Shown here in pieces: positions 1 through 6,136 of a stretch of 10,212 bases of DNA. The stretch's first letter is position 1, and each line of letters starts with the position of its first letter. The position numbers and the translations under genes were made by a program. The notes beneath the pieces were generated by a model, which saw only the letters and a list, made by a program, of their open reading frames with translations, made no database searches and was not told where the DNA came from. The stretch lies in assembly GCA_027031305.1 (NCBI GenBank), contig JALVRJ010000021.1:10601-20812 (forward strand), written 5' to 3'. Origin of the DNA: Hyphomicrobiales bacterium. GTDB taxonomy: Bacteria > Pseudomonadota > Alphaproteobacteria > Rhizobiales > Aestuariivirgaceae.

Positions 1-1790
1 CCGGCTTCACGCCGGAGAAGGCCGGCGCGGTGGAAGTGGCCTCGTCCACCAACGGCCAGCTGACGCCGCCGGTGATGGGCGCGGCGGCCTTCCTCATCGC
101 CGAGTTCACCGGCACGCCCTACTTCGACCTCGTCAAGCACGCCTTCGTGCCGGCGCTGATATCCTACATCGCGCTCGTTTACATCGTGCACCTGGAGGCG
201 CTGAAGCTGGGGCTGAAGGGCCTGCCGAAGCCGGACACGGGGCGCACCTGGGCGCAGTCGCTGATGCTGTTCGTCGGCGGCTTCCTGGCCACGCTCGTGC
301 TCTTCGCCTTCGTCTATTACGTGCTGGGGTGGATCAAGGTGGCCTTCCCCGACATGACCACCTACACGGTGATGCTGATGTTCCTGGGGGCCTACCTGGT
401 GCTGGCGTGGCTGGCGTCGAAGAAGCCCGACCTTGAAATCGACGACCCCAACGCGCCGATCACCGAGCTGCCGCGCGCCGGCGAGGTGGCGATAACGGGC
501 CTGTATTACATCCTGCCCATCATCCTGCTCATCTGGATGATCATGATCGAGCGCACCTCCGCCGGCACGGCGGCCTACTACGCGGTGCTGGCCATGACCT
601 TCATCGCCTTCACCCAGCACGCCATCAAGGGCTTCTTCCGCGGCAACTTCCACCTCGGCGCGCAGATCAGGCGCGGCATTTCCGAATGGGTGGAGGGCCT
701 CATCGCCGGCGCCCGCTCCATAATCTCCATCGCCGTGGCCACGGGCGCGGCGGGCATCATCGTCGGCACCATCGGGCTTACGGGCGCGCATCAGGTGATC
801 GGCTCGTTCGTCGAATATCTCTCCGCCGGTTCGCTGATTGCCATGCTGTTGCTGGTGGCGGTGATGAGCCTGGTGCTGGGCATGGGCCTGCCGACGACGG
901 CGAACTACATCGTGGTGTCCTCGCTGATGGCGCCGGTCATCCTGTCGGTAGGGGCGCAGAACGGCCTGTTGCTGCCGGCGGTGGCGGCGCACATGTTCGT
1001 CTTCTATTTCGGCATCCTGGCCGATGACACGCCGCCAGTGGGGCTGGCGGCCTTCGCGGCGGCGGCCATTTCCGGCGGCGATCCCATCAAGACCGGCGTG
1101 CAGGGCTTCATGTATGACATCCGCACGGCCATCCTGCCTTTCCTGTTCGTGTTCAATACCGAGCTGCTGCTGATCGACGTGACGCTGTGGAAGGGCATTT
1201 TCATCTTCATCATCGGTGTTATCGCCATGCTGCTGTTCGCCTCCGCCACGCAGGGATACATGTTCGTGCGCAACAAGTGGTGGGAGACGGTGGCGCTGCT
1301 GTTGATCGCCTTCACGCTGTTCCGCCCCGGCTTCTGGCTGGACATGATCCAGCCGCCGTTCATCGAGCATCCGGGGGCGCAGATCATGGAGAGGGTGAAG
1401 AACACCGAGCCGGGCAAGCTGATGCGCGTCAAGGTGGCGGGGCCGGATCTGGACGATCCGGACCGCATCAAGTCCACGCTGCTGCAGGTGGAGGTGAAGG
1501 ACGGCAAGACGCCCCAGGAGCGGCTGCAAAAGTCCGGCCTGATGGTGCAGGTGGAGGGAGACACGGTGAAGCTGGAAGAGCCGATGCCGGGCACGCCCTT
1601 CTTCCACCTGTCGCAGAAGTTCGACTTCTACGGTGACAAGCCGGTAGTCATCACCAACGTCTACGAGCCGGCGCAGCGGATGCCGAAGGAAGTGTTCTAC
1701 ATCCCGGCGCTGCTGCTGTTGGGGCTGGTCATCGCCTCGCAGCTCTACCGCCGGCGGCGGCAGACGGGGATGGCCGGCGCCACGGCCTGA
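1..1790 (+). CDS. TRAP transporter fused permease (4TM/12TM, TAXI type) with DUF3394-like C-terminus, 5'-truncated
   Basis: This is the C-terminal ~595 residues of a TRAP transporter whose small (DctQ-like) and large (DctM-like) membrane subunits are fused. TRAP systems use an ion gradient and a periplasmic binding protein to import organic acids or related solutes. The frame is open from base 3, so the GTG at 30 is internal and the true start lies upstream. Family signatures include TNGQLTPPVMGAAAF near the left edge, GLPTTANYIVVSSLMAPVI around 886-945, and ADDTPPVGLAAFAAAAISGG around 1020-1079. Many hydrophobic segments fit the 12-TM part. After about 1350 comes a soluble, charged stretch with a last membrane segment near 1692-1748, ending in an RRRR-containing tail; this matches the DUF3394 region known at the end of TAXI-type fused permeases. 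The substrate cannot be read from the sequence. The binding protein is not in the window and would be expected upstream. Confidence 0.93.
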   Translation, partial: GFTPEKAGAVEVASSTNGQLTPPVMGAAAFLIAEFTGTPYFDLVKHAFVPALISYIALVYIVHLEALKLGLKGLPKPDTGRTWAQSLMLFVGGFLATLVLFAFVYYVLGWIKVAFPDMTTYTVMLMFLGAYLVLAWLASKKPDLEIDDPNAPITELPRAGEVAITGLYYILPIILLIWMIMIERTSAGTAAYYAVLAMTFIAFTQHAIKGFFRGNFHLGAQIRRGISEWVEGLIAGARSIISIAVATGAAGIIVGTIGLTGAHQVIGSFVEYLSAGSLIAMLLLVAVMSLVLGMGLPTTANYIVVSSLMAPVILSVGAQNGLLLPAVAAHMFVFYFGILADDTPPVGLAAFAAAAISGGDPIKTGVQGFMYDIRTAILPFLFVFNTELLLIDVTLWKGIFIFIIGVIAMLLFASATQGYMFVRNKWWETVALLLIAFTLFRPGFWLDMIQPPFIEHPGAQIMERVKNTEPGKLMRVKVAGPDLDDPDRIKSTLLQVEVKDGKTPQERLQKSGLMVQVEGDTVKLEEPMPGTPFFHLSQKFDFYGDKPVVITNVYEPAQRMPKEVFYIPALLLLGLVIASQLYRRRRQTGMAGATA

Positions 1791-1800
1791 AACACGGGCA

Positions 1801-1820
1801 CGGGAGCCGGGCGGCTCCCG
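1801..1820 (+). terminator. Perfect 8-bp stem-loop between the TRAP permease and usp genes (possible terminator or attenuator)
   Basis: The arms CGGGAGCC (1801-1808) and GGCTCCCG (1813-1820) are perfectly complementary around a 4-nt GGGC loop. The hairpin starts 11 nt after the permease stop codon and ends 32 nt before the usp start. No run of T follows, so it is not a textbook Rho-independent terminator. It may attenuate read-through or protect the permease mRNA 3' end. Confidence 0.45.
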
Positions 1821-1852
1821 CCCCATGCTCTTGACCACGGGAGGAAAGGGAC

Positions 1853-2293
1853 ATGAGCGACGTGAGCATCAAGAACATCCTGTTGCCCATCGAGCTGGGC
1901 GAGCCGAGCTCGTGGAACAAGGCCCTGCCCGTGGCGGTGGACATGGCGCGCCATCACGGCGCCCACCTGGACGTGCTGACCGTCATCCCCGACGTGGGAA
2001 TGCCGGTGGTGGGCAGCTTCTTTCCGCCGGACTTCGAGAAGCGGGCGCGCAAGAAGGCGGAAGAGGAGCTGAGGCGGTGGCTCGAGGAACACGTGCCGGA
2101 CGACGTCGACGCGGAGGGCATCGTCTCGGTGGGCAGCATTTATCACAAGATCATCCGCGCGGCGGAGAAGCTGGGCAGCGACCTCATCGTCATGGCCTCG
2201 CACCGACCGAAGATGCAGGACTACCTGCTAGGACCGAACGCGGCGCGGGTGGTGCGCCACGCGCCGGTGGACGTCTACATCGTGCGCTCGTGA
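1853..2293 (+). CDS. Universal stress protein, UspA family (UspF/UspG-like subgroup)
   Basis: A 146-residue single-domain universal stress protein, the usual length for the family. These are cytoplasmic, generally dimeric nucleotide-binding proteins, and several are co-encoded with TRAP transporters (TeaD of the ectoine TRAP system is the known example). The N-terminus KNILLPIELGEPSSWNKAL is the first beta-strand and the following helix. Residues 110-145 carry the C-terminal signature, including ASHRPKMQDYLLGPNA (115-130) and VVRHAPVDVYIVR. The SHRPxxxxYLLGxNA form resembles UspF/UspG rather than the GxxG-x9-G(S/T) form of classical ATP-binders, and the usual S/T after LLG is a proline here. 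The ATG at 1853 is preceded by GGAGG at 1840-1844. The gene lies 62 nt after the TRAP permease, which suggests a linked role, but the hairpin between them may uncouple expression. Confidence 0.9.
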   Translation: MSDVSIKNILLPIELGEPSSWNKALPVAVDMARHHGAHLDVLTVIPDVGMPVVGSFFPPDFEKRARKKAEEELRRWLEEHVPDDVDAEGIVSVGSIYHKIIRAAEKLGSDLIVMASHRPKMQDYLLGPNAARVVRHAPVDVYIVRS

Positions 2294-2707
2294 CGTTCGA
2301 CGGCTTGTGCCGTTGCCGGGACTGTTGCGGGTTCCGGTCATTCTCGTCCCTGCCCGACATCATCGAATACTGGTGCACGAAGCCGGGCCCGGTCCGTTTT
2401 CGTCAAGTTCGGCGCGCCGTTCCGGTGACCAACGGCGGGTCCGAAGGTCTGCCGTTTCCCGTCCGGGCCTCCTTCGCCCCGCCGCACCAGAGCCCAAGGG
2501 ATGAAAAAGGCCTTGCGGCCGGCCGGACGCGTCGCCATCTGTGTGCCAACGCCAGGTGCGCGGGTGCTTGCGCGCGTCCTCATGACCGCTTGCGCCCACG
2601 GGCGCGCAACGATACATGAGACGAAAGGAATGCGTCTCCGCCCGTTCGAAGGTGGCGGATGGGCGCATGTGTCAAGGCACAAACACCGCCAACGAGAGTT
2701 CATCGCC
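2294..2707. other. 414-nt intergenic region without a convincing gene
   Basis: Open frames here give Arg-, Pro- and His-rich translations without family features, so I call no gene. The stretch holds several inverted repeats: AACGGC (2431-2436) with GCCGTT (2451-2456), GCGCC (2592-2596) with GGCGC (2601-2605), and the hairpin at 2618-2638 listed separately. It should contain the promoter of the downstream Nfu gene, but I could not identify a reliable -35/-10 pair. No tRNA or known riboswitch was recognised. An in-frame ATG at 2501 would lengthen the Nfu protein by 69 basic residues and is judged not to be the start. Confidence 0.6.
2618..2638 (+). other. Stem-loop in the leader of the Nfu gene
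   Basis: GAGACG (2618-2623) pairs perfectly with CGTCTC (2633-2638) around a 9-nt loop that contains AAAGG. The hairpin ends 69 nt before the Nfu start codon. No T-run follows. Its role is unknown; a 6-bp stem can arise by chance in such GC-rich DNA. Confidence 0.3.
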
Positions 2708-3262
2708 ATGCTGATTCAGACCGAAGCAACGCCCAACCCCAACACCCTGAAATTCCTGCCCGGACAGCCGGTGGTCTCCGGCCCGCCGCGCGACTTCGGG
2801 AGTCCCGAGGAGGCCGAGGGCGCCTCGCCGCTGGCCCGCCGCCTGTTCGCGCTGGGCGATGTCACCGGCGTGTTCCTGGGCGCGGATTTCATCGCCGTGA
2901 GCAAGACCGAGGAGGCCGACTGGGCGACGCTGAAGCCCGCCGTGCTGGGCGTCATCATGGAGCATTACCTTTCCGGCGAGCCGGTGCTGGAAGGCGCGGC
3001 GGCCGAGGCGAAGGAGTTCTACGACGAGAAGGACGCCGAGGTCGTCGGCCGCATCAAGGAGGTGCTGGACACCCGCGTGCGCCCGGCCGTGGCCCAGGAC
3101 GGCGGCGACATCACGTTTCAGGGCTACAAGGACGGCGTCGTCTACCTGCAAATGGTCGGCGCCTGCTCCGGCTGCCCCTCGGCCACCGCGACGCTGAAGC
3201 AGGGCGTGGAAAACCTGCTCAGGCACTTCGTGCCACAGGTGCAGGAAGTGCAGCAGGTCTGA
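2708..3262 (+). CDS. NifU family protein, Nfu1-type iron-sulfur cluster scaffold/carrier
   Basis: A 184-residue Nfu-type protein that is expected to carry or assemble a [4Fe-4S] cluster in the cytoplasm and pass it to target enzymes. The N-terminal Nfu_N domain opens with the family hallmark MLIQTEATPNPNTLKFLPG (1-19). The C-terminal NifU-like domain (about 100-175) contains RPAVAQDGGDI and the cluster-binding pair C153-x-x-C156 in GACSGCPSAT. The layout is that of mitochondrial NFU1 and its alphaproteobacterial relatives rather than E. coli NfuA, whose N-terminal domain is A-type. I chose ATG 2708 because the protein then begins exactly at the conserved motif; the longer frame from 2501 adds only low-complexity basic sequence. 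GAGAG around 2694-2698 is a weak ribosome binding site. The usp-nfu-tsaB neighbourhood is familiar from other alphaproteobacteria (from memory). Confidence 0.93.
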   Translation: MLIQTEATPNPNTLKFLPGQPVVSGPPRDFGSPEEAEGASPLARRLFALGDVTGVFLGADFIAVSKTEEADWATLKPAVLGVIMEHYLSGEPVLEGAAAEAKEFYDEKDAEVVGRIKEVLDTRVRPAVAQDGGDITFQGYKDGVVYLQMVGACSGCPSATATLKQGVENLLRHFVPQVQEVQQV

Positions 3263-3323
3263 GCGAACGGAAGGATACGCTGCGACGAGGGAATGACGAC
3301 ACCATCCAGTGGAGGGCGCGACC

Positions 3324-3932
3324 ATGGCCTGGGACGCATGTGGCAACCCCATCGACGAGAAGGCGCTGCGCCAGCTTTTCCTCGACGCGCGCAGCTACAA
3401 CGGCTGGCTGGACAAGCCGGTGTCCGACGAATGCCTGCGACAGGTCGTCGACCTGATGAAGATGGGCCCCACCTCGGCCAACTGCCAGCCCATCCGCATC
3501 CTGTTCCTGAAGTCGAAGGAGGCCAAGGAGCGGCTGAAGCCCCACCTGATGGAAGGCAACGTGCACAAGGCCATGACGGCGCCGGTGGTGGCCATCTTCG
3601 CCCATGACCTGACGTTCTATGAGCGCCTGCCGAAATACTTTCCGCACACGGACGCGCGCAGCTGGTTCGTCGGCAACGACAAGCTCATCGAGGAAACGGC
3701 CTTTCGCAACGGCACGTTACAGGCGGCGTATTTTCTCATCGCCGCGCGCGCCCTGGGGCTGGACTGCGGGCCGATGTCCGGCTTCGACAACGAGGGCGTG
3801 GACAGGGAATTCTTCGCCGACCGCCCGACGTGGAAATCCAACTTCATTTGCGCCATGGGATATGGTGACCCGGCCTCGCTGTTTCCGCGCAGCCCGCGCC
3901 CCGAGTTCGAGGAGCTGGCGGAAATTCTCTAG
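3324..3932 (+). CDS. rutE: RutE-like FMN reductase of the nitroreductase family (malonic semialdehyde reductase-like)
   Basis: A 202-residue protein of the nitroreductase superfamily, the usual length for RutE. In pyrimidine degradation RutE reduces malonic semialdehyde to 3-hydroxypropionate with NAD(P)H. Family motifs along the protein are FLDARSYNGW (19-28), MKMGPTSANCQP (45-56, an FMN-contact region), FYERLPKYFPHTDARSWF, and GLDCGPMSGFD (145-155). The match to remembered E. coli RutE runs the whole length, including the shared ETAFRN block and the KSN/GYGD blocks near the end. The start is ATG 3324, seven bases after GGAGGG (3311-3316); a GTG at 3309 overlaps that site and is less likely. 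None of the other rut genes (rutABCDFG) is nearby, so the in vivo substrate may differ, for example another aldehyde, quinone or nitro compound. Family assignment is firm, exact function is not. Confidence 0.88.
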   Translation: MAWDACGNPIDEKALRQLFLDARSYNGWLDKPVSDECLRQVVDLMKMGPTSANCQPIRILFLKSKEAKERLKPHLMEGNVHKAMTAPVVAIFAHDLTFYERLPKYFPHTDARSWFVGNDKLIEETAFRNGTLQAAYFLIAARALGLDCGPMSGFDNEGVDREFFADRPTWKSNFICAMGYGDPASLFPRSPRPEFEELAEIL

Positions 3933-3933
3933 G

Positions 3934-3959
3934 CCGCGCGCCGTTCCGGTAGCGCGCGG
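3934..3959 (+). terminator. GC-rich 8-bp stem-loop at the end of the RutE-like gene
   Basis: CCGCGCGC (3934-3941) and GCGCGCGG (3952-3959) are perfectly complementary around a 10-nt loop, starting two bases after the TAG stop codon. No T-run follows, so it is only terminator-like. It would separate the RutE-like gene from tsaB, whose start lies 45 nt further on. The alternating CG arms are partly self-complementary, which lowers confidence in a specific role. Confidence 0.4.
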
Positions 3960-4004
3960 GCGCGGCTGGCGGGGCGTTTCGGCCCATTGGAAAAGGAGCG
4001 CATC

Positions 4005-4676
4005 ATGCTGGTTCTGGGCATGGACACGTCCCTGCAAGCCTGCTCGGTGGCCCTGGTCAACCGCGCCAGCGGCGAGATCCTCAGCCACCGCCGCGAGATC
4101 ATGGAGCGCGGCCAGGCGGAGGTGTTGCCGGACATGGTGGACGCGGTGATGATGGAGGTGGGCGACCCCTACGACACCCTCGCCGTCGTCGCCGCCACGC
4201 GTGGCCCGGGCTCCTTCACCGGCGTGCGCATCGGCCTGTCCTTCGCCCGCGCCCTGGCCGCCGCGCTGGAAATTCCCATCACCTCCATGACCACGCTGGA
4301 GGCCATCGCCCGCAACGTCACCCACAACCCCGAGCGCCTGCCCATCGCCGCCGTCATCGACGCCAGGCGCGAGGAGGTTTACCTGCAAGCCTTTGACGCC
4401 GACTTCCAGCCGCTGACCGAGGCGCGGCTGGCGCCGGTGAAAGAGGCCGCCACGCACCTGCCGCCGGGGCCCTGCCTGCTGGCCGGCACTGGCGCCGCCC
4501 TGCTGGCGGACGAAAGCAGTGGCCGTGTTCCCGCCGATGTCGACCCGTTGCCCGACGCCGCCGTCGTCGCCCTGCACGCGCCGGTGGAGCCCATGCCCAC
4601 CGAACCACCCGAGCCGCTCTACCTGCGGCCGCCCGACGCCAAACCGCAAAAGCCCCTCATCCGCCGCCCCAATTGA
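4005..4676 (+). CDS. tsaB: tRNA threonylcarbamoyladenosine biosynthesis protein TsaB
   Basis: A 223-residue ASKHA-fold protein. TsaB is the inactive Kae1/TsaD paralogue that scaffolds the TsaB-TsaD-TsaE complex, which puts N6-threonylcarbamoyl on A37 of ANN-decoding tRNAs in the cytoplasm. Recognisable parts are the N-terminal VLGMDTSLQACSVAL (3-17), the hallmark RGPGSFTGVRIGLSFARALA (66-85), DARREEVYLQAF in the middle, and the C-terminal EPLYLRPPDAK typical of TsaB ends. TsaD-type metal-binding histidines are not evident, as expected for TsaB. ATG 4005 follows AAGGAG (3993-3998) by 6 nt; an in-frame TTG at 3987 would swallow that site. In many alphaproteobacteria tsaB is followed by rimI; here the next gene is pstS, so that link is missing. 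Function is secure. Confidence 0.96.
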   Translation: MLVLGMDTSLQACSVALVNRASGEILSHRREIMERGQAEVLPDMVDAVMMEVGDPYDTLAVVAATRGPGSFTGVRIGLSFARALAAALEIPITSMTTLEAIARNVTHNPERLPIAAVIDARREEVYLQAFDADFQPLTEARLAPVKEAATHLPPGPCLLAGTGAALLADESSGRVPADVDPLPDAAVVALHAPVEPMPTEPPEPLYLRPPDAKPQKPLIRRPN

Positions 4677-4731
4677 GTCTCTACCCGCCGCTGCCGGCAG
4701 GTCGGGGAGGACGCTGCCGCATCTTGTCCGA

Positions 4732-4761
4732 TTGATTTTGCTTCCCTCACGCGCCATAGAT
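4732..4761 (+). promoter_or_regulatory. Candidate sigma-70-like promoter upstream of pstS
   Basis: TTGATT (4732-4737) and CATAGA (4755-4760) are separated by 17 nt and lie 39 nt before the pstS start, in the most AT-rich part of the 123-nt tsaB-pstS gap. The match to TTGACA/TATAAT is only partial. I could not find a convincing Pho box (paired CTGTCAT-like repeats 11 nt apart) beside it, although pst operons are normally PhoB-activated. Confidence 0.3.
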
Positions 4762-4799
4762 GCGGGTGTGAGAAAGCGACATCAGCATGGAGAAACGAC

Positions 4800-5885
4800 A
4801 TGTGGCGCAGATCTCTCGCCATTTTCACCATCACTTTTTTCACCACCACCCTTGGCGCCGCCTTCGGTCTCGTCCCCGACGCGCAGGCGCGGGATCATCT
4901 CAAGATCGTCGGTTCCTCCACCGTCTATCCCTACGCCCAGGCGGTGGCCGAGGAATTCACCCAGAAGACGGGCCACCGCGCGCCCGTGCTGGAATCCACC
5001 GGCACCGGGGGTGGCATGAAGATTTTCTGCAAGGGCGTCGGCGAGCAGCACCCCGACATCACCAACGCCTCGCGCGCCATGAAGCAGTCCGAATGGGAGA
5101 TGTGCGCCAGGAACGGCGTCACCGACATCACCGAGGTGATGTTCGGCTTCGACGGCCTCACCGTGGCCCAGTCGCTGGAGGCGCCGGACATGGACCTGTC
5201 CAAGGTGCAGCTTTACATGGCACTGGCCAAGGAAGTGCCGCAGGAAGGCAGGCTGGTGCCCAATCCCTATCATCAGTGGCGTGACATCAATCCCAACCTG
5301 CCGGCGATGCCCATCCGCGTCTATGGTCCGCCACCCACGTCGGGCACGCGCGATGCCTTCGTCGAACTGGTCTTTCACGAGGTGTGCAAGAAGGGTTTGT
5401 TGCCGTTCTGGAAGGCCAAGAAGGTCGAACTGGCCGACCCCAAGGCCTTCAAGCAATACGTCAGGGAGCATTGCTCGGCCGTGCGCACCGATGGACCGTT
5501 CATCGAGTCGGGCGAAAACGACAACATCATCGTCCAGAAGCTCATGGCCGACACGCAGGCGCTGGGCATCTTCGGCTATTCCTTCCTGTTCGAGAACGAG
5601 GACAAGCTCAAGCCCGTCAGGATCAACGGCGTGGTCCCCTCCATCGACACCATCGCCGATGGCACCTACGGCCTCTCCCGGCCCCTGTTCTTCTACGTCA
5701 AGAACCCGCATCGGCGCTTCGTGCCCGGCATGAACGAATACATCGCCGAGTTCGTGTCCGAAGAGGCCATCGGGCCGGACGGCTACCTCGTCGAGCGTGG
5801 CCTGGTGCCCCTGCCCGAGGCCGAGCGCCAGAAGGTGCGCGAGGCGGCGCTGAAGGGCGCGCCCATCGAGCGCTTCAGGAAATAG
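4800..5885 (+). CDS. pstS: Phosphate ABC transporter periplasmic substrate-binding protein PstS
   Basis: A 361-residue phosphate-binding protein that captures inorganic phosphate in the periplasm and delivers it to PstCAB. It has a signal peptide: basic start MWRRS, hydrophobic core (about 6-25) and a likely signal peptidase I site after AQA (28-30). The mature protein begins with KIVGSSTVYPYA (35-46), whose GSSTVYP loop contacts phosphate. Further binding blocks are ESTGTGGGMKIFC (65-77), DITNASRAMK (86-95) and PPPTSGTRDAF (177-187). Four cysteines (C77, C102, C196, C225) could form two disulfides in the oxidising periplasm; this is inference. ATG 4800 follows GGAG (4789-4792) by 7 nt. It heads the pst operon and is separated from pstC by a structured 251-nt leader, which fits higher expression of the binding protein. 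Induction by phosphate starvation is expected from the family, though no Pho box was clear. Confidence 0.97.
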   Translation: MWRRSLAIFTITFFTTTLGAAFGLVPDAQARDHLKIVGSSTVYPYAQAVAEEFTQKTGHRAPVLESTGTGGGMKIFCKGVGEQHPDITNASRAMKQSEWEMCARNGVTDITEVMFGFDGLTVAQSLEAPDMDLSKVQLYMALAKEVPQEGRLVPNPYHQWRDINPNLPAMPIRVYGPPPTSGTRDAFVELVFHEVCKKGLLPFWKAKKVELADPKAFKQYVREHCSAVRTDGPFIESGENDNIIVQKLMADTQALGIFGYSFLFENEDKLKPVRINGVVPSIDTIADGTYGLSRPLFFYVKNPHRRFVPGMNEYIAEFVSEEAIGPDGYLVERGLVPLPEAERQKVREAALKGAPIERFRK

Positions 5886-6136
5886 CGCGGCTCGGGTTGC
5901 GGCGTGGGGGGCATGGCACCCATGGCGCCAATGCCGGGACATGATGGCGGGTCCGGGGTCGTGCCGGTGGCGACGTGCGGCAATATATCCCGTCGCCGAT
6001 ATGCACAGGAAGGCGCCGCCGGCCTTTGCGCTGGCGGCGCTTCCTGTTGTAATGAAGCCGCCAGGAACATCCGCGGCGGCCGGCGCAAGGGCGGGGGCAG
6101 CCCCGCGATGGCCACGCGGGCGGCAGGGGAACGCGC
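5886..6136 (+). promoter_or_regulatory. Structured 251-nt pstS-pstC intergenic leader with five possible stem-loops
   Basis: There is no convincing gene here. Inverted repeats follow one another: GGCATGGC (5910-5917) with GCC-A-ATGCC (5927-5935); GGCGACG (5969-5975) with CGTCGCC (5991-5997); the long hairpin at 6005-6047; GCCGCC (6057-6062) with GGCGGC (6075-6080); and CCCGCG (6102-6107) with CGCGGG (6115-6120), which ends 4 nt before the pstC ribosome binding site AGGGGA (6125-6130). The first is imperfect (one bulge). Short GC stems are expected by chance at this base composition; the long one is not easily dismissed. A short AT-rich patch (AATATAT, 5982-5988) lacks a good -35 partner. Confidence 0.5.
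6005..6047 (+). terminator. Long stem-loop between pstS and pstC (attenuator or mRNA stabiliser)
   Basis: ACAGGAAG-G-CGCCGCC (6005-6020) pairs with GGCGGCGCTTCCTGT (6033-6047): 15 base pairs with a single bulged G at 6012 or 6013, and the stem can extend by GGC/GCT inside the 12-nt loop. The bases after it (TGTAATG) are not a T-run, so it is more likely a partial terminator, a processing site or a 3' stabiliser for pstS mRNA than a full terminator. Similar structures downstream of binding-protein genes are known to raise their expression over membrane subunits. Confidence 0.6.

Noticed and set aside
2383..2392. Palindrome CCGGGCCCGG as a possible operator
   Set aside because: A 10-bp GC palindrome is common by chance at this composition, and nothing else near it suggests a regulator site.
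2501..2707. Longer N-terminus for the Nfu protein, starting at ATG 2501
   Set aside because: The 69 extra residues are Arg/His/Ala-rich and unlike the family; the conserved domain begins exactly at ATG 2708.
2338..2709. Reverse-strand open frames of 102-123 codons in the 414-nt gap
   Set aside because: Translations are Arg- and Pro-rich without recognisable motifs, and I saw no convincing ribosome binding site; not enough support for a gene.
4684..4706. Inverted repeat after tsaB (CCCG with CGGG around CTGCCGGCAG) as a terminator
   Set aside because: The stem is imperfect, the inner palindrome leaves almost no loop, and no T-run follows.
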